The notes under the pieces were generated by a model. It searched no databases, was not told the DNA's origin, and worked only from the letters and a program-made list of their open reading frames with translations. Positions 48,913 to 62,641 of a DNA stretch of 64,000 nucleotides are shown here, in pieces (within the stretch, counting starts at the first letter, position 1; the number at the start of each line of letters is the position of its first letter). A program made the position numbers and the translations under genes. Source of the DNA: Hymenolepis diminuta (taxonomy: Eukaryota; Platyhelminthes; Cestoda; Cyclophyllidea; Hymenolepididae); assembly GCA_900708905.1 (NCBI GenBank), contig CAADRB010000007.1:86532-150531 (forward strand). Direction: 5' to 3'.

Positions 48913-50654
48913 CTCACTCATTAATTTTTTCATAAAGCTATGAGCATATAGGTGAAACCAGTGAATGCCTATTTAATGGTCAGAGTTCAATAGAGTTCAA
49001 CCAATGTGAACTCTAAATCTTAATAGAGTTTTTGGCATGAAAAATTTAATTACCTGCTTAAGAATGAATTTCTGTTTCTGGGAGACCAAAATGTTTGGCC
49101 TTATTCACCTGTTAATGAGTATGAGCAGTTGGTAGATCATTGCTAAATTCAAAGGTACCTTAGACCTACTGGTATGATTAAACTCATGCGTGTGGACTAA
49201 ACCAATCCAGCTAAGATCAAAACTTCCGTTTATCCGCATTTAAAATTATTAAAACTTATTTGTTCACTTAAGACTCTGTATTACCGCATGGATTTTAAAA
49301 TTTCTTTCTAATTATTGTATCTCCGTCTGTTATTATTAGTGTTTTTCATATTTATGCAAAATCTTTCCGAAGAGTTTTGAAATAATTATTAGAGTTCATC
49401 ATGAGTGAGTGATCGTGAGTACTGTCATGCTAAAATTCCGTCACATGTGACATCTACCGGCCCAGGGATCGAAAAAGATGGAAATAAATCGAGGTGACAT
49501 GACTAATTACGGAACTATATTAAGTTTTAGATAGTGTGAATATAGGTTCACTCATGAACCTGTGAGTCAATTCATGAAATGCAAACGTTAGAATACTACA
49601 AATGGATTATGCTCCCTATGAGAAGATGGATACTTTAATGCCTCCATTATTCAATCAATTTAGAACTCCAGAAGTCTTGCTGTTTTGACCCCTCCCCCTC
49701 CTTATTTCATATCTTATTGGTCTCGATTAGTCGTTCCCCTTATTCAGGTGCTTTCTAAGTTTTTGGACTTGTTAAAGTTTACTAAAATCTCTGGTCACTA
49801 ATAATGAAATCATTTTTGATAATGGAAAATCATCTACAAGTATTGAGTATGCTCGTGAAGAGGGTACTTCACGTTGTTTGATTTTTAATGATTTAATTTC
49901 CGAATAGGCTATGATACTTCTTTTTGCTCATATGTTCTCACATGGGTGAATAAGTAAATAAGGTCAGCAGCGTATTTTAAATTCGTGTTCTATAATGAAC
50001 TGTACACTTCCAGATACCTGCTTATAACATTGCTACTTATAGTAAATTCAAAAACACTAAATAAGGCGAAATAAGTTTATTCAAATTAAGAAATAGAAGA
50101 TTTCAATGAAGTGTTAGAAAGTACATTTTTAGCGAAAATTGAAAAATCGAAATAAAAGTTTCAAAGTGAAAGAAAAGGTAAGAAATCACTTTGATAGATT
50201 AAACGACTATTGCTAGAATGAATAAGTCCCTATCTGTGAGATGACTCACAGAGGCAATTAAATACCACCACAGAGGGAATGGGGATGATTTTACCCCATC
50301 AAAGAACAAGAACGCCCAGCAGTGTGCCAATAATAGATCAACATAATGTTACTAAATAAATGTTGCCTATAATATTCACCGAGGAGTAATCGAATAATTA
50401 GTAATGAGACTAGTATCAGGGGATAAGGAGATGGAATGGGTCTTCTTAACTTGAAAGTACGTATCTCAACGTAGCTCATTCTCGAGGGATTTTTGAGATG
50501 ATGCATAACCAGTGTCGTAGTTTAAACGGCTGAACTCACATTTTTAAGGAAATTGGTTAAAATCCTAAACTCCATTAATCGTAAACTGCATTTTCTCCCG
50601 AAATATGAAATTCAAGGACGTGAATAGGCTTGTCCGACTAACATAATGAAAGGT
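48913..50654. other. Intergenic DNA, no gene seen
   Basis: Nothing was recognised. The duplication junction lies at the right end. Confidence 0.5.
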
Positions 50655-50775
50655 CATCTGGTTCAGTGAATTGATCGGGTTTGAATAATATATTCAGTAC
50701 ACCACCATTTTCCGTTTGAATTATCCATGCCATTAAACATGCTGCCAACGACACTAAGAACGTCTCAAAAGCCAT
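50655..50775 (-). pseudogene. Truncated copy of prominin-like exon 1 (first 40 codons)
   Basis: The ATG at 50773-50775, signal-like sequence and start of the ectodomain are present, with the upstream CCAAT box at 50841-50845. The exon is cut off at codon 40 and runs into unrelated DNA, so no prominin can be made from here. If it is real, the copied promoter could still be active. If it is an assembly error, this feature does not exist. Confidence 0.7.
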
Positions 50776-51145
50776 TGTAATCACGGCGAATTAGTATGCA
50801 GTTGGTGACAATCCATCAGGAAATAAATTTCTAAAACGCCATTGGCTGCGTACTCGTTGTTTGAGTAGCAGTTGGCCTATCACGTATACTTTTAGGGACA
50901 AAATATTTATCGCTTTAATTATTATTGCCACAGAATAATCACTTACTAAAAATTCCCTTCGTACTATTAAAAGGATTTGTAAAATTACATTTCTCCTTTC
51001 ACGTAATCTATTTATTCCAGATTATGCCAATGGGAGAAATTATTACTTGGTACAAACAAAGCAAAGCTAAAATTATATTCTGACTCCTTTCATTTGCTGA
51101 CTCGAATTTCAATAAAGTGAAATTTGAGATCAATTTAAAGATTCT

Positions 51146-51223
51146 NNNNNNNNNNNNNNNNNNNNNNNNNNNNNNNNNNNNNNNNNNNNNNNNNNNNNNN
51201 NNNNNNNNNNNNNNNNNNNNNNN
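51146..51223. other. Assembly gap (78 N)
   Basis: It sits at the same point of the duplicated segment as the 50-N gap at 3082-3131. Confidence 1.
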
Positions 51224-51811
51224 TCAACCAGTGGGCAAGTGAGAGTTAGCCAATCACAGCTTTGTCTAGACGAACTCTCAGATTGCTCTTAAATATGGTG
51301 GGTAACTTGAAGACTACCTGCCGGATGTGAACTGTGTGTAACGATACATATAATAGTCTTTGAAACGTTGCAACTTATTGAGGCAATGGTGGAAGTGTAA
51401 GGCATCGCTGCTTTTGAAAATGGAAAGTGAAGAAAAATCCTTATCGGGACTGCAGCCATTAGTTACGAAAGGCAAACAGGTTGAGGCCAAACGTGACAAT
51501 TAAAATATGTTCGAGCACACCTGGTGCACATGTTGACCTCATAACATTTCATCATGATGTTCAGGTGAAGTAACATTAATTAAAGTCGCACTCAATGAAA
51601 TTAGAATTTGAATTGTTTTCTTCATAGATGAAAACTTTCCATTCAAGTGCTTAATAAAGTGGTGTATTTTCTTTGAGAAAAAGACAAACGAATGGTGCAT
51701 GCAGTTAATGAATTTGACTAATTGGAAAGTATGGAAAACGGTCAAATCTTCCAACTGCAATAATTCTCACGGTACCTGAAAAGGTAAAAAGAAGGCGAAC
51801 TCATTCACTCA

Positions 51812-52165
51812 GACGTTCAACAAAGATGATTTAAGCCATTGCGAGCTGCGGCATTCCAACCGCATAACTACTATATGGGACAGTAGTGACAGCATATATG
51901 GAAAAATGGTTTTTATGTCTCTATGGCGCAAAACCTCTATCTGCCAAGTCTAAATGCGTTTATCGGATCCCCTCCTTAAAAGTACACCTACGATCAAGTT
52001 CTCACGCACGACTTTACCCAAGTGAGTCATACACAGGTTTTTATGCTGCTCCCTCATCGCCTCCGTTCCTCAGCTCCCTTATTCGCTTGAATCTTCATTG
52101 TAGTTTGTTCAATACATCTTGACCTAGTCAGCTCTTGGTTTTCTGCCCTTAAACTCTTGCTGACC
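51812..52165. repeat. Diverged interspersed repeat (family F), copy 2
   Basis: It matches 3720-4085 in two blocks, an initial 90-bp block and a distal one (GCAAAACCTCTATCTGCCAAG, then CTAGTCAGCTCTTGG), with different sequence between. The class is unknown. Confidence 0.65.
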
Positions 52166-55014
52166 CTAACATTTAGCAATTAACAATGTCGTAATTAGGA
52201 TGAACGTCAATACTTTCTCCTACTTTAAGGTTATATCTTAAACTAATTGAAAAGCGCTAATTTAAATTCGGTTTTTCATTCAGCTTCCAAGTGGCATTTT
52301 CTAGTAACATTTCGGTTTAGAAATTATAACTTAAAAATTCCTTAAATATGTGGAACAGACAGTCCAAATACTTTCGATTGGATCAACTAGTTAAATCCAA
52401 CCATATAAAGTATATTGACGATAAGCTACAAGAATTATGGTCAAGAATGATCATTCTTACTGAAAATTTCGACCGCAAAAAATTTCTTGAGTTGAGAATA
52501 ATAATATTGGGTATTACAGAACACTTGTCTATCTCTTTTATTGAAAATAATGGAAGTTTTAACAGAGCATCACTTATTTAATTCAACAGAGTTTGTCTGA
52601 TAATATTAATTCACAGGGAGACATGCTTAGTATGAAATGATTAACAGCTTAATAATCAAATCGAGGCAAACCAAACAGGTCGTGAGATAAGTCTTTGGTG
52701 TGACGGGTCTGTCATGCCTTAAACATCCAAATACTTTGGATTCCTGTTCCAAGTATAAACCCTCAACGTATAACCACCGAATAAACACCTGGTAAGTGTA
52801 TGCGTACGTTAGCAGACAAGAGAGCGATAGTTTTGAATTATCAAGCAGGCCAATGTTCAAAAACATAATGAATAAAATAACAGCTTCTAGTGACAATTAG
52901 TCTTAAAAAGGCAACCTTGGATAAACCGTCTTCTGAAATCCTGGTACAAAATCCAAAGATAGGTTGTTAAGAATAATGCAGACAGATTATCTTGCCGATA
53001 TAAAGGCAATGAGATGTCACCGAGAATGAATAAGTCAAGTCAATCATGTTGCTAGATCAGTTCGGTAGTGATCATGACATCCATCTCCCTCCCACGCTCC
53101 CAATTTACTAATAGAGAAGTGAAATTTATATTAAAACATTTCACTGTAAGATATCGCTTATATCTGATCGTCAATGGCCCCGTGTGATGATTGCCAGCAG
53201 TGCACACAGGTGGATCCCTGGGTTGGATGCCGATCAGCAAATGTATGCTGGCATTTGCCGGCTATACCACATACAGAATTCTCCAAAGCAGAGAAAAATG
53301 TCACATATTTCTTAACCTGCTCTGAGCAATGAACAATTAACTTGGCAAATTTATTGAATCTAAACCCTTACTCTTTCTCCGATCTTAAGTGTTAATGTGA
53401 CGCAGTCTCGCTTTACAAATAAACGAATGATCAAATAAAAAAAATTAAAAAAATGCATTTTTGACTTTGCAAATAGAGCGACGGTTAGAACTCTGACAAC
53501 TCCACTGCAGAAGAACTGCCCTGGAATTTTGAGCCAGTCCGCTTGCATGTTCTCCCAGTTCTATAGAGGCGAATATGTAATTTTTAACATCAAAGTCGGA
53601 AATTCATAAACAGCTTAAGTATAATTATTGATATATCGTTATGATAACTGTCTAAGGGTCCCAAAGATGACATGGCACCGCTGCTGGCAAATGCTCAGTA
53701 AAGAAAAGTGGAGAAATGGGAAGGATGGAGCGTTCAATCTTGATATTGCACTTTGCTACTGTTTTTTTCAAATTTGTTGTTTTAATTGTGTCCATTTTCA
53801 TTTTTGGTCAGTTTGTCTAATCTTTCTACATATTCAAACAACGTGTCATAACTTGTTAAATTTCAGCTCTCATTAAATGCCTCAGAATGTGTCATGAATA
53901 AATCCTATTTTCTCTTTGATCATAACCTATCCCAACACCCATGTGATGTCAGTCGGACTTGATTAGGAGAGAGTTAATACTGCTTAAACTAATCACTCTG
54001 ATTCTTTGATTCAAGTCCTAATGAATTTGGATCTGAGCTCATAAAGTGATGAGGAAGAAATTTGAACACACATTTGCTCAAAGCCTTCAGTGGCTGTTTG
54101 GAAAGTGCCCAACCGTACCAACATGAACGGTTAAACGCAGAAGTGGTCTCAATGTTTACAGGGAAAGCCAAAAAAATTGATCGAATAGTTAAAGGATACA
54201 AATAGAAGATGGCTCACATTAAAGAGAATGCTAACTTATTTAGTAATAATGGGTTTTTGAAACTTTATCGAAAATGTTATCTATTTGAAGTTTTCTACCT
54301 GCAGACCTGAAGGAGGCGATTTATAGCAGTTCCTTATGAGTAGTTACAAAAAAGTGTTTGATTCACCTGAAGTGCACCTTCACAGTGAATACTCTCAACA
54401 CCACTGAGCAGACCTTGAGGTTCACCAAAACCTTTCTGATGCAATGACAAGGTTCAAAAACGGTCTTTATTCTTGAATCTTACCATCTTGCAACATAGTT
54501 TTGAATAAGTTCAGTTTAATTTGGATCATATCAAATTGAAGCTTAGAGAATCGGATACGGAAGATATATGGATTAAAAATATAGTAGACCACTTCATATT
54601 ATTTGTGATCACGAATTAATATTAATGCAACAACAACAGATGCCATAATTCGCAATTCCTAAGGTTCCGATCCATCAAAAATGTCCTCAATTATCAGTTG
54701 ACGTAAAAACAATGCTTATTGAGAAATTCGTGAAGCCAATATTCTTTAAAGACCGATATTTCAAAAGGAGTTTGATAACAATATAGTCAGACTCCTAGTA
54801 AAACTTCCAGAAGGTTAATCTTAGGATTATACTCTCGAAGAGAGGTAATATATGAGAAGTTGAGTGAGTAGATTCTTTTGGAAAATCCAGCCACCAAATT
54901 TTTGGGAAGTTCCAAAACTCGCCGTTTGGACTGTTTTGAGAAGTGTTCACAGTTCTCTCAAACCTAACCTTCTTTTCTGTCATCAGATGTCAAAAAGAAC
55001 TGGAAGGGAAGTGT
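52166..55014. other. Intergenic DNA, no supported gene
   Basis: Open frames at 52348-52581 and 53628-53876 (plus strand) have some protein-like character at their start but no splice partner, motif or homologue that I recognise. No repeat match was found. Confidence 0.4.
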
Positions 55015-55265
55015 TATGATCTGCTCTCCCCTCTAGGATATCGTTGCCGATTCTTCGATTCCCTAAGACATTGCACTAGTTGCAAACACGACACGACAAC
55101 GCCGCAACACAAAACGACCCAAAACACTATATCAATACAAGACGCACCTTTTCGTGTCGATAGGTCCATTTATACTCTGCGCCATTTATAACCGTAATGT
55201 AAATAACTTCATTCGAATGGAAAGGAATTAAAAGGTGGAAAATAAAGAATCTTACATAAAAGAAT
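55015..55265 (+). repeat. Interspersed repeat family B, copy 5 (full length)
   Basis: This is the reference copy for the family: TAGGATATCGTTGCCGATTC at the left, TGCACTAGTTGCAAACACG, AAGACGCACCTTTTCGTGTC, and GGAATTAAAAGGTGGAAAAT near the right. It is about 240 bp, with no A or B box, open frame or obvious terminal inverted repeat. Confidence 0.7.
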
Positions 55266-56717
55266 TGTTTTACGGAAAATTGTTTTCTTATATGTAGCAG
55301 AAAGTTTGCTCAAATTGTGGCTAATGCACCCTACATGGCCTTCTTATTAAGTCTGACACCTTGCGACTGTTTTTACTACTAATATACTTGGCATGACAAT
55401 TCAGTTGAAAATTAATCAGAAGTAATCGGAACAAATATTTACTAACAAATATTTATTTAATGTATAGCAATTTTGACAGCAGAATTTAGCCATTTTTCAT
55501 CTTTGGTTTTTGTGCGAAATTTTGTAGATTTTGTCCATTGAATAGAGACTTTTAATGAGGTTATTCATGTAGGAGAACAAGAGGCTTAATAAAAAGCAAT
55601 AAATTAACACATTCCACAGTTATTTTTGCCTTTTCAATTTGCATTTATTTCGTCTTTACCTATATACAATCAGGTTTAGCGATTTGAAAAGGGAGATTTC
55701 TTGTCTTTTTCACTATTTTTTCATTATATTGTGGAGTTCACAATGCTACCAAGGCTGATCAAAGGAATCTCATGTGCACTCGAGCATTCTCGATAGTGCG
55801 ATAGTGTGTAACCGATCACGTAGCGAGTAGGCACGGACATGCGTGCAGAGGTCTTCCCAGCCAATCAGCGATCAATATCCCTGTAGAGCAGCTTTGATTG
55901 AAATTAATGACTAAGCATGTTGGCAACGAGCCATAGTTGGGAAATAAACTCTAATCGCTTGATACTTTCTTAATTCTTGCTACTTTAGACATAGCCTAGC
56001 TAAATTTTGGGGGCAAATTTATGCTAGAGGACTCTACTAGAGGCTGGGTGTACCCGTTACCTACCAGTTGGACTTCTAAGAGGATTACTGAGGTTTAGAT
56101 AAAGGTTTATTTGTGTAGCATCTGCTAAAATATTATGTAGATAGGGAAACTGTTTACACTGGCATTTTCGATCACATTTTATTTGCTCTCCGAATGCAAC
56201 TTTGTATATTATTTGTGATTATTAAATAATGCTTTTCACTTGCTTTTATTGACCTGCTTCCAGATATGTCTTATTTTGGAGTTCTTCACCATACATTTTG
56301 TCTGTAAAAATGTATAAATTCTTGTTTAATGACTCTTTTTGTTGGCATCTCATAAAAAATGCATTTATTTTTAAGACCGCTTGTCCTCATTATGATGTAA
56401 TAGACAATTTCATGAAAAATTGTGCATTGGTATATGCATGTATCTTGGAATTTTAAGAAGATTGAGGAGATCTACTTTGTCCAATGTTCATTTCTAAGAT
56501 AAAAGTAAACGATAGATATTTGTTGAGTTTGAATTTTTATATTGGGTTCGCAATTTGAAGCTAACTTGACTTCGATTTCATTAGGCTTTTCAGCGCTGAC
56601 TTGTTCCGCCATAAAAACAGAAAAATTTATTTCTCCATGACAATTTCGATGCTCTTAAGAATGATGCCATATTTCTTATTCTCCGTTTTAACAATAAGAT
56701 ATATTTTTTTATTTTAG
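55266..56717. other. Intergenic DNA with a CCAAT-containing patch
   Basis: At 55775-55915 the base composition rises in G+C and CpG (GATCACGTAGCGAGTAGGCA) and contains CCAGCCAATCAGCG. It could be the promoter of the plus-strand gene that follows. The rest is featureless. Confidence 0.3.
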
Positions 56718-57418
56718 ATGGATTGGCTATGACAGTCGTTGAACTCTATAATTCGCTCGTTGGAGCAAGCGGAGCTCATCCACTTGTCGAAGTACATTTT
56801 GCTGTATTTTTATTGGCACGTTAATTAAGACTAATAAGTCTGTGGTGCCCTTATTTTAGCACAATCCTCATATATTGATTGGTCTTCTTCTCTGAGCAAG
56901 CTTGCTTAACCTCTTTTATGCACAATGTATTTTTCGCCCAGGCAACCTAGTGAACCAACCGTTAATATATTTTTTACTGGATTTCCAGTTGACCTTTACA
57001 GACTTATAACTAGTTTATTTTGGTGTATTACATCCATACAATCCACCATTGATACTATTACGTCTTCTTGTTATAGAACTTGAAAGATATGCAGAGACGT
57101 TGGTGTTCCGGCATAATGAACTTTTACAACAGCAAATTTCTTTTATTCTTTGTCGTAGTCCCTCTTGGAAGGTGTATTTTGTAAGATTCTCAGTTATAAA
57201 ATTATGTCATTACTACCCACAAAAAATTATATTTTTACTAATAACATTAAAAGTTAGATTTTTCCAAAAAAAATGATTTTATTTTATTCACCAAGCTCCT
57301 TTTAGGACTCTGTAAACCTCGTGTACGATTTTGCTTTTTCTCGTAGGCAGTCAAAACTGTCCGCAGATGGATAGCAGGCGGTGATTCTAAGTACAAGGAC
57401 GTCGAATTCGGTTATTAA
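56718..57418 (+). CDS. Putative short plus-strand gene, three candidate exons, product unknown
   Basis: Three stretches look like exons. Exon a (56718-56791) follows a strong acceptor (TTTTTATTTTAG) and has an ATG at 56729-56731 leading to MTVVELYNSLVGASGAHPLV, then GAA|GTACAT. Exon b (57077-57171) follows CTTGTTATAG and reads LERYAETLVFRHNELLQQQ and on to SPSWK, then AAG|GTGTAT. Exon c (57347-57418) follows CTCGTAG and reads AVKTVRRWIAGGDSKYKDVE before a TAA. Exons b and c join cleanly in phase 0. Exons a and b do not: a ends in phase 0 while this frame of b needs phase 1, so an extra small exon between them, or a different start, is required. Joined directly, exon b is also open in another frame that stops at 57187-57189. 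The protein is not one I recognise, and it has no signal peptide or known motif. Confidence 0.35.
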
Positions 57419-60400
57419 GCACATCAGTCTGCCCGATATTTATTTGCTTTCAATAGTGGAAAATTACCGACGATTTATGAGTTAGGAAGCTTCCTAAAAA
57501 GGCCATTTAATATAAATTACAATTTTGTGGTGGTTCGATGGTGGTTATATACAGTTACCTTATTAATACAGTGAAGAGCATATTTATGGAATCGAATTTA
57601 AATTTCTTGCTACTTCCATTAACACTTCACAGACAGACTTTCACAAACATAACAGCGTGTATCTGCGTAAGAGTTAAGGCTTCAATCTGTAATATTTGAA
57701 ATGACATATATCATTATTTTTAGTTAAGTACAGATATTGATTTTAATCACTCTGAAATTTATTTTGTAGTAAATTTCGTTTGATCTGATACATTACTACC
57801 AAAAATCCAGTTAAAATTGACTTAGCAGTGCACATGAATGGATTTTTATTATTTCCTCAATAAATATGCCAACTGATTCGCTTTTGTTACGTGATTTGGA
57901 CGATGAGATATTTTGCTCTCGAATTTGTAAAGTGAGAAGTGAAATTTTACATATTTTGTCAATTATGCATCTAGATTTGCGAATGATGATATTTACGTAC
58001 GAGAATCCACTTGAATAAGATACTTAATAACATATTAGTACTAAAACTGCCGTGGATTTGAGCGGAAGTTATTAATGCTATCAGAGCATCCATTTGATTT
58101 TTGGACACACTTTTCATTTACTTTTACGAGTAGAGGCTAGTAGACTGTAGTAGTTAGACTACTAATGAGGATTAACAGCAGAAAATCAAATTAATTCACA
58201 AAGCGAAAAGTCAAGAATCAACCAAAGTAAATGCAGAATACCGATGGAAAGACAGAGAAAAGAAGATAACGAAGAACGGTAAGAGAGTCAGAGAACCAAG
58301 CGCTCGTAGCGAATGTATTTAAACCAGCTTGTATAAATAATAAGGGTAAATTCACTGAAAATCAAGATTCGATAAGTCTACGGTTGAGTCTTGGTCAGGA
58401 GGGATAAATCGCAGTGACAGCACTCGGTCTACGTAGTTAAAACAGGGAAACAATATCTTCACGTAAAACCATTAAAATTGAGAGGTTTTTTGAAAATGGA
58501 TTTGATAGGCATTTCATTCATTAAGGTATATTTCACAATGTCATGTCTAAGTGTCCCAAAGATTCAAATTTCATTAAAACTCTTTTTGCAATATTTTCTT
58601 TTTAAACTTTATCAACTTTGTTTAAATTGGTTATTTTTTACTTTTTCCAATACTTGATGATGGAAAAACATTATTTCAACTGTTTATTTCAATTTACTTC
58701 ATATTTTTTCCTATTTCATAAACAAATAATTGTTCATTTAATTTAAGCTTAGATTAATTACATGATCGTTTATTCAACACTCATTGACCTTCCAATATTT
58801 TTCAATTGTCAGATCCCGATTGCCCCTACAGGGGTTGACTGAGCTTGTGCTAATACAGCTGTTTCAATAATATCTTGTTTTCTCTCTAATGAGCTGTTGG
58901 ATGATGTTGCAGCAGTATGAATGGGAGTATTATATATTATGACAGTGGCTATCGAACCAAATCATGCTCTATCGATGAATTTCCCTACCCTTCGCTTACC
59001 CAGCCTAGCAGATGGCTCTCACCAACTAGGGCAGTCTCACACAGAGTTTCCCGCTGAGTTTCCCTTTATATAAATCTTACCATTTTATTTAAGGCACCTT
59101 CATATCTTCTTCCATTTTTATCTGCAAAAGGTTTCCTTCCAGCATATCAATCACCTGACTCGATCTGCTTGTTCCCTCCTGCATCGATAGTTCCTAGCGA
59201 GGAAATTTTTCGTCAATGGAATGGAAGTGAAAGCAAGTAGTAACGCAGTTAACCGGTTTAATATAAGAACGATGGGCGTTTGGCCCCTCCTTATATTTTG
59301 CGTACAAGTTATATCAGCATAGCCAGTTCTGTTGATCGGCTAGTTTTTGTCAGTCTAATCTTTCTCACAGATGACCCACTACACTGTTAATTACAGCTTC
59401 CAAGTATCCACAACGTCTCCTAAAAAACTATGGTACTTGTTTAACACTTTCTTGGATTTCAGAGCACTTATTTTCTTTGAAATGCGCCATCGATTTATCC
59501 AAGCTGAAAAATATGAATCTGCCTATTTCTGCCATTGCCTCCATTCGTTGAACAAGTAAACGGGCATAAGCTAATGAAAAATCGATGATGGCGATTTCTG
59601 TGTTCCAGATTCAACGGTTTGAAGTGTACCCCACTTATCGATTATTTGTATGTCTTTAAATTGACCTTATGTTTCCCCACTCTTTTTAACTCTTAAATGT
59701 CTCGCATAGATTTAAACTTTACACCTTTACCTCTTTTCGTCCCACCCTTTCAGTTAAGCGCTATATATATAAACCTCATCATATAAATACATCTATTCAT
59801 TATGTGAAAAATACACAGTTTCGACCGAAAAATATTCTTTCCTCAGGGATTTTATGAAAACCCGAAATAAATATTGAAGTTGTTTAAAATTTCATTAAAA
59901 ATAATATACTGAACCCAAAATTTTTAATTTCGAAATTGTGACGCCTAGACATCCTGATTTGGTCCCCCAACTAACCCCTCTTTTGTACACTTAATTTGAT
60001 CGTAACCAGTCCCAATATAACTTAAGATCTTATCAAGGTATGTTCCCTCCGAGGCATTTGACGTAATGTTTAATACGTTACAATATCATCCAATCCTATA
60101 AGCATCTTAGAATGCTCCCGTTTGTTCTGATATTTGAAATTGAGTTATAATTCATATTAGCTATTATTTCCAGCTTATAACTTAATTATTTAGAAATGTA
60201 ATCAAATCTTAGTGGGGTTTAATTGCACTATTTTAAAACTGAGCTAAATATTAGGTTCTCAGTGGAGGTTTGAAATCAATAATATAAAAACAATAATATA
60301 TTGCCCTTAGAATTACCAATAAACAATCCCTACATAGAAGTCAATACAGGGGCGTATAGTTTATTTCCAATATGCACTAATGTAATTTGACCCTTACCTA

Positions 60401-62641
60401 ATTAAAATTAACTTAAATCATTAAAAGGCTTCCATAATAAACTGCTACCGATGATTTAATACACATTTTCATTTATTATATGTAAACGTAAATACATTGT
60501 AATTAATGTGGTGTATCGAGTGAAAATGTCATGTTTAATAAAAATATGTCCTCAAGAGGAGATAATATTGTCGAAGTTTGACATCATAACTTTGATGCTG
60601 AAGATATCATTGTACTCTGAAAATGTTAAATCTAAGAACTAATACAGTGTTTCGTATTTGTGCATTGATTTGCCCACCATCTGTATGCTTTTAAATGCTT
60701 TTTGGAAGGCAAATAAATGTCATATGTTTGGAAGCAATTCTTTTAGCTATAGAGACAATATGGTAGCTTGATTCATTTTAATCCTGTAGGAAAACAAATG
60801 TAAAACTGTGAATATCTGCCCGCAATTGCCTGGAATTGTTACAATTATGTTTGTAACTTAACGTTATCACTACTGATAATCACATTTTATACCCACGGGA
60901 TATCATATTTATTTTAAGATTCACTAATTTTTAATGAATTAATTTTACTTATATGACACTTTAAATTTTAATAGTCTCACTCAAAATCCTAAAATCTAGA
61001 TGTTTAGAAATTCCAAACCTTTTAGCATTTTAGCATTTTTTAGGTAGTGTGATTTCTTCGTCTATTAATAATTTATTTTTTATTGTACTAAATTGTACTT
61101 AAATTGCATAAAAATATAAAATGTATGAGAATAATTGAGAGTAACCTTCATGTATTGCCGCAAATTTTGAACCACCTAATTTGTAATGCTTTTTTTGTAG
61201 AGTGTCTAGGCTTGGTTGGACGCAATGAAATAATGTTATACGTCAACTTTTTAATGTAGATTTTTATTTCCCTTTTTAAAGTAATAATTCTTGTGGCGAT
61301 AAACCAGACCGTTGGGTCACAAATTATGTTATAATATTTGTGCTTTACACTACGGAATCTTATTGAACACTTATTTATTCATAAAAACGATGCTTGTAGA
61401 TTATGCCTCATTTTTAAGGATATCATTGTTGGGGTTTTTTTTCGATATTCAGTGCCCAGAAGTCATGTCAGTTGTGCAATATTTTTTGCGTAATAATATT
61501 AAATTGTTTCCTCTGAATGGATTATTTCGGGATCTCATACTCCCCATCAGTATAAATTTATTCGTTTTTTGTCATATAAGCTCTCTCTTTACGCGATTAA
61601 TCCTTTAATTCTAGAACCTCCTTTAGTTTCTGCCAAACCGAATGGAGTGCATTCTGCTTTTTTTTTGTAATATTAAAATAGAACTGAACAACGTGGATAA
61701 GTCATATTCAGTGGTCTTTAAAGTTACCCCATCGAATGCTGGTTTTAATTTGTTTGAAATGTTAACCTGATTTTTTTTGTGTTTTTTGAGGCTTGATCGA
61801 AATATTTATTTACAACGTAACATCAAATAGATACGGCAAGCTAATATGAGAGGTTATAAAACATAAGACTTACGAAAGGAAATAATTACCATGACACATA
61901 CAGAATACAAAGGCTAAAAGAAAGCGGCCATCTTGTTATGACCGCCTCAATTCTTTGATTCCGCAAGCCGTCATACTGTATCCCCCATTAGTCCACTCTG
62001 CGTGTGCTAGTGTGCTGACGTTACTTAAAATTCTTCAGTAATAACGTGTTGTGGCCTACAGTGGTTAGATCTAAGAAACCATCTAAAATTATTCTTAGGT
62101 GTCCTGATCTCCGTGGTGGTATGTCTTAGAGAAACAGTTCAAGCATCCAATTAGGATCAATAGTCCCTCAAGGGAATAAACACAGATAGGGACATATCGT
62201 CAAAGAAACTGGAGGAGGAACTTGGATAGGGGTAATATTGTCATGCTGCAGGTCAGTTCAGGCTTGGAAAAATTGGGTCGGGACATGACAGTGACATTAA
62301 GAAGTTACCCAATTTTCGTGATGTGAAAGTCTCTCTCTTTAGGGCATTTACAATGCGGAATAGTTTGAAGAAAGAGTATTATGCGGTAATTTTATTATAA
62401 GACACGTGGTACGGCGATGGGTTGTTAAATTACTTCAACCTTCTCATAAGAAAGTCTGGACGTTCTAATTTAATTTAATTTTAGATTCCAAAACATATCT
62501 GATCCGATGGCCTTTTAGCACAAATTATACTATAGCACTTTAAATGTGTCCTTTCCGATTTTAGCGCATTGAAAATGGGATAAATTTGACACCCATTTGA
62601 TAGAATTTTGAATTATTTTACTGCATTTTTATATATTTGAG
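57419..62641. other. Intergenic or intronic DNA, no supported gene
   Basis: No exon can be supported. A minus-strand frame at 58809-58961 has protein-like composition (ERKQDIIETAVLAQAQ) but no start or clear acceptor. The 98-codon frame at 61312-61608 looks like chance. Earlier exons of the zinc-finger gene may lie here unseen. Confidence 0.4.

Larger units (their letters stand above)
50655..51811. repeat. Duplicated segment, copy 2
   Basis: This is the direct repeat of 2591-3719 with no difference seen from its 2600 equivalent to its end, apart from gap length. To the left the sequence is unrelated to the prominin gene. To the right it passes into the diverged family F repeat, as in copy 1. 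Confidence 0.95.

Noticed and set aside
52348..52581. 77-codon plus-strand frame starting MWNRQSKYFRLDQLVK
   Set aside because: The early part looks protein-like, but there is no homologue I recognise and no splice evidence; left as intergenic.
61312..61608. 98-codon open frame on the plus strand
   Set aside because: It is hydrophobic AT-driven sequence without domain, splice or promoter support.
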